Source of the DNA: Fuerstiella sp.
GTDB lineage: Bacteria; Planctomycetota; Planctomycetia; Planctomycetales; Planctomycetaceae
NCBI GenBank assembly: GCA_029245955.1
Contig: JAQWOH010000065.1
Coordinates: 1 to 63,349, forward strand
DNA: 63,349 nucleotides
Reading direction: 5' to 3'
The notes under the pieces: generated by a model
Database searches by the model: none
What the model was told of the DNA's origin: nothing
What the model saw: the letters and a program-made list of their open reading frames with translations, nothing else
Part shown: piece by piece, positions 26,222 through 34,931 of the stretch
Layout of the letters: every line of letters begins with the position of its first letter
Numbering within the stretch: the first letter of the stretch is position 1
Position numbers and translations under genes: made by a program

Positions 26222-27403
26222 TTAGTTGTCGGTCGGTACGGCGACCGGTTGCCGTTCTAGTGACTCAACGGCAGCATCGCGCCCCTGCGTAAGTGTGCCC
26301 GCGGTGTTTTCGAAGAAGTCGTTCATATCCACGACCGCCGGCCCAAGCAGAAACAGAAAGACCGATGGCATCAGACACAACGTCGTTGGAAACAGCAACT
26401 TGAATGAAGCTGCGTTAGCCCTTGAGTCCGCCCGTTCGCGCAGACTGCTCCGCATGCTGTCACTGTAATCCTTCAATGCCTTGGCGATGCTGGTGCCGGT
26501 TGTTTCAGACTGTGTTAACAGTGCAGTAAAGGACACGACTTCCGGTGAGTCGATGCGTTGTGAGAATCCGCGCAGTGCATAATGCAGGGAACCAACCCGA
26601 GCCTGTTGATTCACGATACTTAGCTCCACCGCCAACGCAGGATGAATGCCGGCAATTTCACTGCTGATCCGGCGGAGTGACGCAGGCACTGTCAGCCCCT
26701 GACTGACACCCATATTGAGCATATCAAGAACGTCCGGCAAACCACGTTCAATGTCAATTCTTCGTTCGCTTGCTTTGGAACTAACTATTAGAGGTGGCAG
26801 TGCCCATGCCAGCAGTGGCCCCAGGGCAACAAAGCCCAAAAGATAGACCTCCAGTTGTGGCGGCGCCATCAGCAGCCAGAATCCGCCGATAACCAATGTC
26901 AGAAACGCCAGCACGAAACGTACGGCATTCAAATTGATCCAGGCAGCGCGAGAGTGATGGCCCGCTGCAGCGAGATTCTGCCGCTGCACTTCACGTCGGC
27001 TTTCGGATTCAGGAAGCATCTCCGCCAGAGCGGGTGTGACACTGCCAAACACCATGTCGGCGTTCGACATGGGCAGTTCTTCAGGTTTGGGACGCGGCAA
27101 CAGATGGCCTGAATCGGTGCCAAGAATACTGTTGAAGTCTGAAAAAAGTCCGCCTTGATTCGGCTGAGCGGTTACGGGGACAGATTCATCCACGGCAGCG
27201 TCAATCACGCCAGGAACGACTGGTTTCAACGGCTCATCGCCGAGCATTGATGAATCAGCACTTGCGGAAATCGCGACAGATTGTGCCCCTTCAGCACCCG
27301 GCTGAGACATATCGCCGGATTCTCCCGGTTTGCCGCGAAACATGATATAGAGGCCGTAACCGCAGCCAAGGACGACCAGACCTATTGCAACCCAGGTGAG
27401 CAT
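26222..27403 (-). CDS. tadC: Tad/Flp pilus platform protein TadC
   Basis: The 393-residue protein has the type II secretion F (GspF-like) domain. After an N-terminal membrane helix and a long polar region come two close hydrophobic helices (about residues 160-205), then the cytosolic helical domain with IDIERGLPDVLDMLNMGVSQGLTVPASL and LTQSETTGTSIAKALKDYSDSMRSSLRERAD, and a final membrane helix with LCLMPSVFLFLLGPAV. TadC with TadB forms the inner-membrane platform that the CpaF motor turns. The N-terminal extension of about 150 residues is longer than in standard TadC. It lies 101 bases downstream of tadB. Confidence 0.87.
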   Translation of the reverse strand: MLTWVAIGLVVLGCGYGLYIMFRGKPGESGDMSQPGAEGAQSVAISASADSSMLGDEPLKPVVPGVIDAAVDESVPVTAQPNQGGLFSDFNSILGTDSGHLLPRPKPEELPMSNADMVFGSVTPALAEMLPESESRREVQRQNLAAAGHHSRAAWINLNAVRFVLAFLTLVIGGFWLLMAPPQLEVYLLGFVALGPLLAWALPPLIVSSKASERRIDIERGLPDVLDMLNMGVSQGLTVPASLRRISSEIAGIHPALAVELSIVNQQARVGSLHYALRGFSQRIDSPEVVSFTALLTQSETTGTSIAKALKDYSDSMRSSLRERADSRANAASFKLLFPTTLCLMPSVFLFLLGPAVVDMNDFFENTAGTLTQGRDAAVESLERQPVAVPTDN

Positions 27404-27504
27404 AACTTTTCTCCGACCACGTCAACCGGCACTTCAGCGGGACGAACTGCTTCCATGTGCCGCTACAGCGGACATACTCTCGCCCGCCGGCACCTCTGTA
27501 TGTT

Positions 27505-28368
27505 CTAAAAACGAGCACTGCGCCTGAGGATTCGAAATACGATCAGACCACCCACAATCTGCAATGTGATCGCCACCCCCAACGACAGGCGACCCCAGAA
27601 TGAACCAACCAGGTCTTCAATATAGTTTTCGCGGCTCAACGTAAAAAACAGAACAACCAGAGGCGGAACGATCAGCATCAACATCGCCCCCAGACGGCTG
27701 GCAACCGTCGCGGCACGCAGTCGATTCACAAAGTGAAGTCGGTCACGGACAGCGGTCGCCAGTCGTTCCAGAACCTGAATCAGGTCGCCCCCCGTGTCCT
27801 GGTGCACTCCGACAGCGGAACTGAACATCGTCAGGGTGGTCACGCCCGTGCGGTCAGTCAGATCGTGAACCGCGTTTCCAAGATCCATACCCATCTCTGT
27901 ACGGCGCACCACGAGCCGCAGTTCATCTCCCAGTGGCGACGGTGTGTCCGCGGCGACCGCGCGGAATGAATACGCGATGTTTCGCCCGGTACGTGCCACA
28001 CGAGCCAGAGCTTCTGCCATGCCCGGCAACTGCTCCATGATCTGGGTTTGCCGTTTGCTCCGTTTAACCATGGCAATGGTAATCGGTACGACCGGCCCGA
28101 TGATGAATCCAGCTGCGGTTGCCAGCAGGTGCTCTGAGAAAACAAATATGGTCCCGCCCGTCGTGACACCAGCCAGAAGGCACAGCATCAACCACACGGA
28201 AGGTGGTGTCTGGATTCCCGAGTGCAGCATCAAGCGATCGAACCAGCCATTCACGGCATCGCCCGGGCTGTCCCCCGGGCCAGTGGCAAACCGCACATCT
28301 TCCTTCAGAATACCGTCGAACCCGGAAGGAGAAGCAACGGGAAATGCCTCTGCGTGTATTGCCATCAA
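27505..28368 (-). CDS. tadB: Tad/Flp pilus platform protein TadB
   Basis: The 287-residue protein carries the type II secretion F domain. Two helices (about residues 60-105) are followed by QIMEQLPGMAEALARVARTGRNIAYSF, the cytosolic bundle with LRLVVRRTEMGMDLGNAVHDLTDRTG and HQDTGGDLIQVLERLATAVRDR, and a C-terminal pair of membrane helices. It partners with TadC downstream and lies 45 bases after the CpaF ATPase gene. The N-terminus is shorter than in many TadB proteins. Confidence 0.87.
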   Translation of the reverse strand: MMAIHAEAFPVASPSGFDGILKEDVRFATGPGDSPGDAVNGWFDRLMLHSGIQTPPSVWLMLCLLAGVTTGGTIFVFSEHLLATAAGFIIGPVVPITIAMVKRSKRQTQIMEQLPGMAEALARVARTGRNIAYSFRAVAADTPSPLGDELRLVVRRTEMGMDLGNAVHDLTDRTGVTTLTMFSSAVGVHQDTGGDLIQVLERLATAVRDRLHFVNRLRAATVASRLGAMLMLIVPPLVVLFFTLSRENYIEDLVGSFWGRLSLGVAITLQIVGGLIVFRILRRSARF

Positions 28369-28413
28369 TGTTTCTCCTCAGACAGGCAGTTCCATTGCCG
28401 ATGCAGTCATTGT

Positions 28414-29796
28414 TCAATCGTTTTGGGTGGAGTCTGACTGATCGAATTCATCCCCGATATCGTCGCCGGTGGATCCGGTCATTGCCAGTTCGCGGGGTTC
28501 AAACAGCGGCTTGTAGCGCGAGACGTCGACCCCGGTGAGAGCCAGACGATGCAGGCTGACCGGTTCATACCCCGTGGCGAAAAATGCACCGGACGATTTA
28601 CCATCTGCATGCTGTCCCGTCACACGATAGACGAACAGGTCTTCCACCTGATAATCACCGTCCTTTACACTCGCCACCTCCGTGATTCGAGTAATGCGGC
28701 GTTCACCGGTGTGCAGCCGAGTCATGTGAATGACAACATCAACGGCATTTGCAATATACTGCCGTACGATTCCGGAAGGCAGTTCTGTTCCCGACAGAGC
28801 CACCATCAATTCAAGTCTGTCCAGTGTTTCACGAGGGTTGTTGGCATGCACCGTACTCATGGAACCGTCATGACCAGTGTTCATCGCCTGCAACATGTCA
28901 AGAACTTCGCCACCGCGTGATTCACCAACGATGATCCGGTCGGGACGCATTCGCAGCGAGTTGCGAAGCAGATCACGCTGAGTGACGGCTCCCATGCCTT
29001 CTATGTTGGGCAGACGTGTTTCCAGTGGAATGACGTCTGACTGCTGGAGCAGAAGTTCCGCCGTTTCTTCGATTGTCACAACACGTTGAGTGTCCGGAAT
29101 AAAGCGACTGATGCAGTTCAGCAGTGTGGTCTTTCCCGCACCGGTACCTCCGCTCAGGATGATATTCATGCGGCCACGAACTGCAAGGATCAGAAAATCG
29201 GCCATCGCCGGAGCAAGTGCGTTGTTTTCAATCAGGTCTTCCATCGACAGACGCCGATTACCGAATCGGCGAATAGAAACCGTCGGACCGCAAAGCGCCA
29301 ACGGAGGAATCACCGCGTTGAACCGTGAACCGTCTGGCAGCCGAGCATCCACAATCGGGTTTGATTCGTCGATGCGTCGCCCCGCTCGTCCCACCAGTCG
29401 CTGAATGAACTGCATCAGATGGGCGTCGTCTGCAAATTTAATATCTGTGCCTTCCAGCTGCCCTTGACGCTCGACCAGTACTCGATCAGGGCCATTTACA
29501 AGGACGTCAGTGATCTCCGGATCAACCATTAATGGTTCCAGAGGACCGAATCCGTAGATCTCATCCATGATCTCATGGACCATGGTATCCTGCTGTGAAC
29601 TGCCGAGATTCACATCTTCCCGCGAGCAGAGGTACTCAGCAAGGCTCTTCAGCTGACTGCGAAGATCGTCCTCCGTCATTGTTTCTGCGCGCGAAAAATC
29701 GATCACATCGACTATCTGTCGGTGCAGATTGTTCTTCAATCGCTGAAACTCGCGAGGCGAAGACAGTGTATTGTGGGAGGCAGCAACCATGAACAT
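28414..29796 (-). CDS. cpaF: Tad/Flp pilus secretion ATPase CpaF/TadA
   Basis: The 460-residue protein is a hexameric secretion ATPase that powers Flp-type pilus assembly. It has the CpaF N-terminal domain with YGFGPLEPLMVDPEITDVLVNG, the Walker A SGGTGAGKTTLL (216-223 core), the Asp box VVTIEETAELLL, the Walker B and His-box region LRMRPDRIIVGESRGGEVLDML (281-302) and HDGSMSTVHANNPRETL. The C-terminal 30 residues are acidic and unique. Start at the ATG at 29796 or two codons later. It leads the tadB-tadC group on the minus strand; CpaE/TadZ, usually just upstream, is absent. Confidence 0.93.
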   Translation of the reverse strand: MFMVAASHNTLSSPREFQRLKNNLHRQIVDVIDFSRAETMTEDDLRSQLKSLAEYLCSREDVNLGSSQQDTMVHEIMDEIYGFGPLEPLMVDPEITDVLVNGPDRVLVERQGQLEGTDIKFADDAHLMQFIQRLVGRAGRRIDESNPIVDARLPDGSRFNAVIPPLALCGPTVSIRRFGNRRLSMEDLIENNALAPAMADFLILAVRGRMNIILSGGTGAGKTTLLNCISRFIPDTQRVVTIEETAELLLQQSDVIPLETRLPNIEGMGAVTQRDLLRNSLRMRPDRIIVGESRGGEVLDMLQAMNTGHDGSMSTVHANNPRETLDRLELMVALSGTELPSGIVRQYIANAVDVVIHMTRLHTGERRITRITEVASVKDGDYQVEDLFVYRVTGQHADGKSSGAFFATGYEPVSLHRLALTGVDVSRYKPLFEPRELAMTGSTGDDIGDEFDQSDSTQND

Positions 29797-29963
29797 TCCT
29801 CAATTGGCCGACGTAGTCCGAAGGAACTATTTGCGCAATCACGCACTAATCCTATCGTGACAAAAGGGTAGGAATTGTTAGAAGCACGCCCCGAGGGCCT
29901 TCAGTCGGATTCAGGCATTTATTGCCGAAAGTCCGCACATTAACTGCTCTCCGTATAACCGGA

Positions 29964-31196
29964 TTACCTGACCAGACAGATCTTCCAGACGTACCGATTA
30001 TGCGGTGTGTTGTCGTTCGCTGCGGCGATTACCGCCGTCGGTGTACTAAGAACCGCTGGCTGAAGAACGACACGTAACTGCTGCTCAGATACGACTTCCA
30101 GGCGAATTATTCTGGCGGCCACAGTCTGCAGAAGTTGACGATCGACCGCTACCATACCGTTCTGAGATTCTTCCCCCGAATCCGACTGCTCAGACGACTG
30201 TCCGGCCGAAACATCGTATAACGGAAACATCCTGGCCTGGCCAACAAGGGGCCGGATAGCCTTGCTGATTTCCCGCAGGTACCGGGAGCTTGCCGAAACC
30301 CGCCCGGCAGAACATGGAAAACTGAGGACGCCCTGTGTGTCTGCCGACAAATGCTCAGGGTGCAGCCCCGTGGTGAATTGGTCCACAGCATCCATGACAG
30401 ACAGCTGCGGATTCCATGAGATCAACTGACCGATTCCCGGACCACCGTGTATGTCCTCCGAACTGATGGTCAGAACAAGTTCAGGCAGTCGGTCGGGCCC
30501 GGAACCCACGACATCGCGAGATTCGTCCCAGCGAAACCTGTCTTTTCCCCGACCCGTCTCTATTTCTGCTGACCAGCAATCTGAAATCCGAAAGGTCGGG
30601 TCTTCAGGCAGAGCCAGCGGCACGATGGGGATGGCAGAATCGGAGCGAGGGCGGAAACCAAGGATATGGTTTTTCAGAATCACTTCAGAGTATTCTGAAA
30701 TTCTCCCTCTCGTAATTCCGATCAGGCCACTCAGAAAAACATTGCTTGAAGACCGGTTCCGTTCGTAGTTGGCAACGTTGACAAGAATGCGAGCGGGTGA
30801 GAATTCCGAAGGCACGGCAGGCCCGAGGTGTACATCCACAATCGATCCCATTTTGACCGTAATATTTCGGGGCGTCAGTTCAGGTATGGCGTGGCCGGAG
30901 ACGTAGGCCTGCCCAACACTGATGGCCGCATTCTTTGCCTTTAAATTCCATGCAGCGACTTCGAAATCGCGATGATCGCGGCGCAGAATGTCGTCGGTCA
31001 GCAGTTGCCGCCCAGCCGCCAGGGCCGCCGCCTGAGCACAATGATGAGAATCTGAGCGAAGAACGCTGAGATAACTGGTGCTGGCCACGAGAGTGACGCA
31101 ACAAATGCAGCTGAACATCACAAACACCGTCCAGACGGTTATCGAACCGCGCCGGCCAGTGGCGGTGTGCTGCCGAGAATTGGATCTTCGCTTCAC
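29964..31196 (-). CDS. TadG-like pilus assembly protein
   Basis: The 410-residue protein starts with a short basic segment, GRRGSITVWTVFVMFSCICC, followed by a hydrophobic helix to about residue 46, and AAALAAGRQLL. This is the signature of TadG/TadE-type pseudopilin-like proteins, in which the G-S-I-T helix resembles a type IV prepilin N-terminus. The remaining 350 residues are extracytoplasmic and beta-rich with no von Willebrand domain visible. It lies between cpaB and cpaF, so a minor-pilin role is likely. Sequence alone does not separate TadG from other TadE-like proteins. Confidence 0.75.
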   Translation of the reverse strand: MKRRSNSRQHTATGRRGSITVWTVFVMFSCICCVTLVASTSYLSVLRSDSHHCAQAAALAAGRQLLTDDILRRDHRDFEVAAWNLKAKNAAISVGQAYVSGHAIPELTPRNITVKMGSIVDVHLGPAVPSEFSPARILVNVANYERNRSSSNVFLSGLIGITRGRISEYSEVILKNHILGFRPRSDSAIPIVPLALPEDPTFRISDCWSAEIETGRGKDRFRWDESRDVVGSGPDRLPELVLTISSEDIHGGPGIGQLISWNPQLSVMDAVDQFTTGLHPEHLSADTQGVLSFPCSAGRVSASSRYLREISKAIRPLVGQARMFPLYDVSAGQSSEQSDSGEESQNGMVAVDRQLLQTVAARIIRLEVVSEQQLRVVLQPAVLSTPTAVIAAANDNTPHNRYVWKICLVR

Positions 31197-31296
31197 TTTC
31201 GAAGACTCCTTACGGGAATCCGTCTATGAACACCAGGCCGTCCCTTTCAGACACGGCCTGTCACGTTCGATGACTGGGGCAGTGGTGTAACCTCCA

Positions 31297-32265
31297 TCAG
31301 AAGCTGACGCCGCTCACGGACGAGGCCTGTTGTTTTTTCTGCCCGGCTGCAGGTGGATCGACCGAAGTGGAATTCCACCCGCCAGCCCCGCCACCCTGCA
31401 ACGGTGTTCCGCCGTTACCGGCGCCGCTGTCGCCATCCACCGGTCGGCCGTCCTCGTCATAGTACACGTTGTAGTGAGTTCCATTGCGATAATGTTCAGT
31501 CACGAATGGCTTGGGATCCTCTTCAGGTTCTTCAAGCCCCAGTAGTTCACTCAGCAGAACACGGTCATCCTTTGAAGTCTCAATGCTCAGGCCACCATTA
31601 CCCGGTCCATCGGGGTTGTAGCTGAGACTGATTTGGCCCTTCTCTTTGGCCAGCACCATCACGCGTTGTTGCCGTGGAGTCAATTCCAGAGTCACTTCAT
31701 TCTGGTTCGCGTTGGCGGACGACGATGAATTGTTTCCATTCACGGCAAAGACCTTCACACCGTCAAACAGTTGCAGTGTCATGGAGTCATCGGCCTGACC
31801 GGCATCGTTGCCGGGCCTCTCGACGGTCATGAGAACATCGACGTAATTGCCCTGCGTGACAAATCCACTCACAAGCCCGGTGCTGTTGCCCACATCAACA
31901 CTGACAAGTCGATTACCGGGGGCCAGTTCAATCTCCGGCCCCTCACCGAACGGGTAAAAATCGGACAGTTTAAGGGGCGTAGCAAACTCGATCTTATTGC
32001 GAGCAATTCGCCCGATGATTCCGTTACTTGAGATAAGCGTATCCCGCGTCAGGTCCTCTTCGTTGACCGGTCCGTCCCCAATAAAGCTGGCGTCAATACG
32101 AGTACCCGGTTCGATGTCAGACAGTGCCATTGGCACGTTGCGAGTTGCAGTTTCAGTAACAGTCTGTGGCTCAGCAGCGAACAGGCGTTTAAAAAGGAAT
32201 CCAACAGCCAGCGATGCGACGATCAGAAAGGCGGCGACGGCCAGCATCCAGGGAGTAATTTTCAC
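31297..32265 (-). CDS. cpaB: Flp pilus assembly protein CpaB/RcpC
   Basis: The 322-residue protein has one N-terminal transmembrane helix (about residues 8-26), a SAF-like beta-clip domain (VPMALSDIEPGTRIDASFIG to ATPLKLSDFYPFGEG), then the CpaB/RcpC domain with NRLVSVDVGNSTGLVSGFVTQGNYVDVLMTV. CpaB is a periplasmic component thought to link the secretin and platform. The C-terminal 60 residues are Gly/Pro-rich and disordered. It lies between the TadE-like and TadG-like genes. No secretin (CpaC/RcpA) gene, its usual partner, follows it here. Confidence 0.9.
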   Translation of the reverse strand: MKITPWMLAVAAFLIVASLAVGFLFKRLFAAEPQTVTETATRNVPMALSDIEPGTRIDASFIGDGPVNEEDLTRDTLISSNGIIGRIARNKIEFATPLKLSDFYPFGEGPEIELAPGNRLVSVDVGNSTGLVSGFVTQGNYVDVLMTVERPGNDAGQADDSMTLQLFDGVKVFAVNGNNSSSSANANQNEVTLELTPRQQRVMVLAKEKGQISLSYNPDGPGNGGLSIETSKDDRVLLSELLGLEEPEEDPKPFVTEHYRNGTHYNVYYDEDGRPVDGDSGAGNGGTPLQGGGAGGWNSTSVDPPAAGQKKQQASSVSGVSF

Positions 32266-32449
32266 GTTTGTGTCTCCTGCGAGTTTTGATTGACGCTGCG
32301 TAATCGTGACGCGCCGGGAAACGAATGCAGAACAGGACGATCACCCGTGTGCCATGCGAGTCTGCAGAAAAAGAGGCCGCAGAAGTCACCGTCCTGTAGG
32401 CCAGAACGGCTGAATCTACCGTTTGAATTGAGTATTAATGCTGTACACG

Positions 32450-32893
32450 TCACAGTCGTTGCTGATCGGCAGAAATAGTATCATGCTCACGAACCATCAA
32501 AGCGTCAGCAATCAGAGTTCGTCCCCGCACGGAAAATCCGGTGGGCCACAGCAGATCCGGTGTGGCATTCTTCATCGGTACTCGAATGCGCACAATGATT
32601 CGCTCGCCAGCCTGCTGAAGACCAGCAACTTCAATTGAGGCATCGCGAGACAGTTTCCTGCCCAGCATCTGCTTCAGTTCGGCGCGAACGTCGTCCGAGC
32701 TGATGTCGCTGAGACATAATCTGCGAGCACCAGCGTGTGCTGCGTCGGAAATACGTACTCGAGCCGTAGTCAAAAGTGAAAACTCAACAATGGCAAACAG
32801 CAGCAATAGAAAAATCGGCAGAACCAGAACCAGTTCCATCGACAGAATTACTCCTGATCGGCAATGTGGACGTCCGGGGTTGATTCGGTACAT
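32450..32893 (-). CDS. TadE-like pseudopilin
   Basis: The 147-residue product begins MYRINPGRPHCRSGVILSM and continues with ELVLVLPIFLLLLFAIVEF. This is the typical TadE helix with Glu at its start and AHAGARRLCL shortly after. TadE proteins are processed by the CpaA peptidase and are minor pilus components. The ATG at 32893 is chosen because GGGAG lies six bases upstream and because longer versions add 40 non-conserved residues. It sits between cpaA and cpaB on the minus strand. Confidence 0.8.
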   Translation of the reverse strand: MYRINPGRPHCRSGVILSMELVLVLPIFLLLLFAIVEFSLLTTARVRISDAAHAGARRLCLSDISSDDVRAELKQMLGRKLSRDASIEVAGLQQAGERIIVRIRVPMKNATPDLLWPTGFSVRGRTLIADALMVREHDTISADQQRL

Positions 32894-33086
32894 TGTTACT
32901 CCCGTGTTCCCCCGCGTAGCCTCCCGGGATACATGGTCTGGCGGGGACAGCGGTGTCTCAGTTGCCCTTGGTGATGTGACAACACAACCGATCATGCTGA
33001 ACTCAGAAGGCAAAAGGGAAACGAGTTGTTCAACCGGGTTCGGCAGAATCAGTGGACCACAATGAACGAATCAGCATGTGACGTCA

Positions 33087-33650
33087 TTACCATTGATTCT
33101 GAAATAACAGTAACACGCTCCATGTCGCCAGCGCTACAGGCATTGCAAATGCCATAACACGTCGCTTGGATTTCTGAGCGTTTGTCTCTCCTGGTACGTT
33201 TCGGCCGCGTGACGTATTCGACGATGCTCGCCTGTAATGATCCCGAGTTTTCCGCCAACCGCGTCTGCAGACTCCCACGACAAGGACGCCAAATGTTCCC
33301 AGCACAACGAATATCAGACTGGCAAAGACAACCTTGAGCGTCAGGCTGGCCCCCAGCCATACGCTCAGTCCGCCCAGCAGTTTCACGTCACCACCTCCGG
33401 CACTGCCCACCATCCACAGCACGAAAAGCAGTCCGAAGCCCACACCAAAACCACAAAGACCGTCCAGAATGCCGTCCCACTGGTGGAACACGGCCTGATA
33501 AACCCAGCCGCCCACCCACATGGGTACGGTGACATTGTTGTATATCTTTCGCAGTCGCAGATCCGTCCACGCTGTGACCAGCGTATAGGCGGCAATGCAC
33601 ACCAGGAACACAGTCTTATCCAAAGGCAAATCGAACATCGTTGGGTACAC
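33087..33650 (-). CDS. cpaA: Prepilin peptidase CpaA/TadV (A24 family)
   Basis: The 187-residue protein is a small membrane aspartic peptidase that cleaves Flp-type prepilins. The two catalytic aspartates appear in TAWTDLRLRKIYN (near residue 29) and in the GxGD-type motif SAGGGDVKLLGG. About four to five hydrophobic segments are present, with a short basic insert near residue 140. The start may be the ATG at 33650 or another four codons later. It is the most upstream gene of the Tad-type cluster; its prepilin substrate is not encoded in this window apart from the TadE- and TadG-like proteins. Confidence 0.88.
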   Translation of the reverse strand: MYPTMFDLPLDKTVFLVCIAAYTLVTAWTDLRLRKIYNNVTVPMWVGGWVYQAVFHQWDGILDGLCGFGVGFGLLFVLWMVGSAGGGDVKLLGGLSVWLGASLTLKVVFASLIFVVLGTFGVLVVGVCRRGWRKTRDHYRRASSNTSRGRNVPGETNAQKSKRRVMAFAMPVALATWSVLLLFQNQW

Positions 33651-33944
33651 CTACTGCTGTAACTGCAGGAGACCAGCTCCGACAGGCCGGTAAACGTCTG
33701 ATGAAACCTAAAGCCGAACTTGAACAATTGTTGACTTCAATTTCACACCAACTGTCGCATTTTCCCTGCAATCTCGGCCACACCGTGTTGTCTTATGCCG
33801 TCAACTCGAAACAATCGTCAAAACCGAAACAGATGGCATCCATACGCAGCGTCGCACTTTGTAAAACCATCCATACTAAACAAACATTCGGTACACGCAT
33901 CCCCCTCCCTGATCAACGACCAGAAGTCCACAACAGCAAAGATC

Positions 33945-34742
33945 ATGAACACCATGCCTGCATCTGCACCGCAGCTCCCTGAGATTCTGGCAACTGCCGT
34001 AGAGGCGGCACATCTTGGGGGAAAAGTTCTGCAGGACTGGGTCGGGCGCTTCTCAGTCAGCGAAAAAAGTCGCGCCAACCTCGTTACGGAAGCCGACCAC
34101 GCATCACAGGAACTCATACACCAGACAATCTCAGCACGGTTCAGCGATCATAGTTTCCTTGGCGAAGAGGGTCTGTGTCACGAATCAGAAACTTCCGATT
34201 ATCGCTGGGTAATTGACCCATTGGACGGTACGTCCAATTACGTCCACGGATTTCCTTACTACGCAGTGTCAATCGGCGTGGAAAATGATGGAGAACTGGT
34301 CGCTGGGGTGATTTTTGACCCGAATCGGAATGAAACATTTGCGGCAACGCTTGGTGGCGGCGCAACGCTTAATGGCCAGCCAATTTCCACGAGCGGCGAA
34401 ACCGACCTTTCTGCGGCCATGGCCATGGCCAGTCTGCCCGTGGGCGGGGACGAACACGACCCGGCCATCAAAAGGTTCCTTAGGTCTCTCAAACATCTTC
34501 AAACCGTCCAGAGAAGCGGTTCGGCAGCTCTGAACCTGGCCTGTGTGGCCTGCGGCAGAATCGATGCGTTCTGGTCCAGCAGCCTTAAGCCGTGGGATGT
34601 CGCTGCCGGCGTGCTGATCGCACAGGAGGCTGGAGGCGCTGTCACGAATCTGGAAGGCAGCAAAATTGACATAATGATACCAGATATACTGGCCACAAGC
34701 AGCAGGAGAATCGGACAGGAGCTCACAGGCATTCTGAATTGA
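33945..34742 (+). CDS. Inositol monophosphatase family protein
   Basis: The 265-residue protein matches Mg-dependent inositol-1-phosphatase/SuhB enzymes. Metal ligands are seen in FLGEEGL (Glu74/75) and the signature WVIDPLDGTSNYVHGFP (Asp91, Asp94, with GTSN), plus the C-terminal SLKPWDVAAGVLIAQEAGG motif. Substrates of the family include inositol phosphates, fructose-1,6-bisphosphate, histidinol phosphate and PAPS; which applies is unknown. The start is at MNTMPASAPQ; the frame is open 50 codons upstream but is not conserved. It is divergent from the Tad-type locus and precedes the giant secreted proteins. Confidence 0.9.
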   Translation: MNTMPASAPQLPEILATAVEAAHLGGKVLQDWVGRFSVSEKSRANLVTEADHASQELIHQTISARFSDHSFLGEEGLCHESETSDYRWVIDPLDGTSNYVHGFPYYAVSIGVENDGELVAGVIFDPNRNETFAATLGGGATLNGQPISTSGETDLSAAMAMASLPVGGDEHDPAIKRFLRSLKHLQTVQRSGSAALNLACVACGRIDAFWSSSLKPWDVAAGVLIAQEAGGAVTNLEGSKIDIMIPDILATSSRRIGQELTGILN

Positions 34743-34931
34743 CACTGCCGCAGACCACGAATCACTTCACTCAGCTTTGATTCCGGCGTAGGATGAGGTA
34801 GTGGAGACCGGGTCATTATTCCGGCCGATGCCCACCGCGAGCCGGTGATGGTAGGTACTCGCCTTTCTTCGAAGCCAAAACACATGTTTGCTCGGCCAGC
34901 CGATTTTATTGCTGCGAGCATTCCAGAGGCA

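Noticed and set aside
32262..32453. Possible small Flp pilin in the cpaB-tadE gap
   Set aside because: The only minus-strand frame is Cys/Arg-rich and lacks the Gly-(x)-Glu-Tyr-hydrophobic pilin signature.
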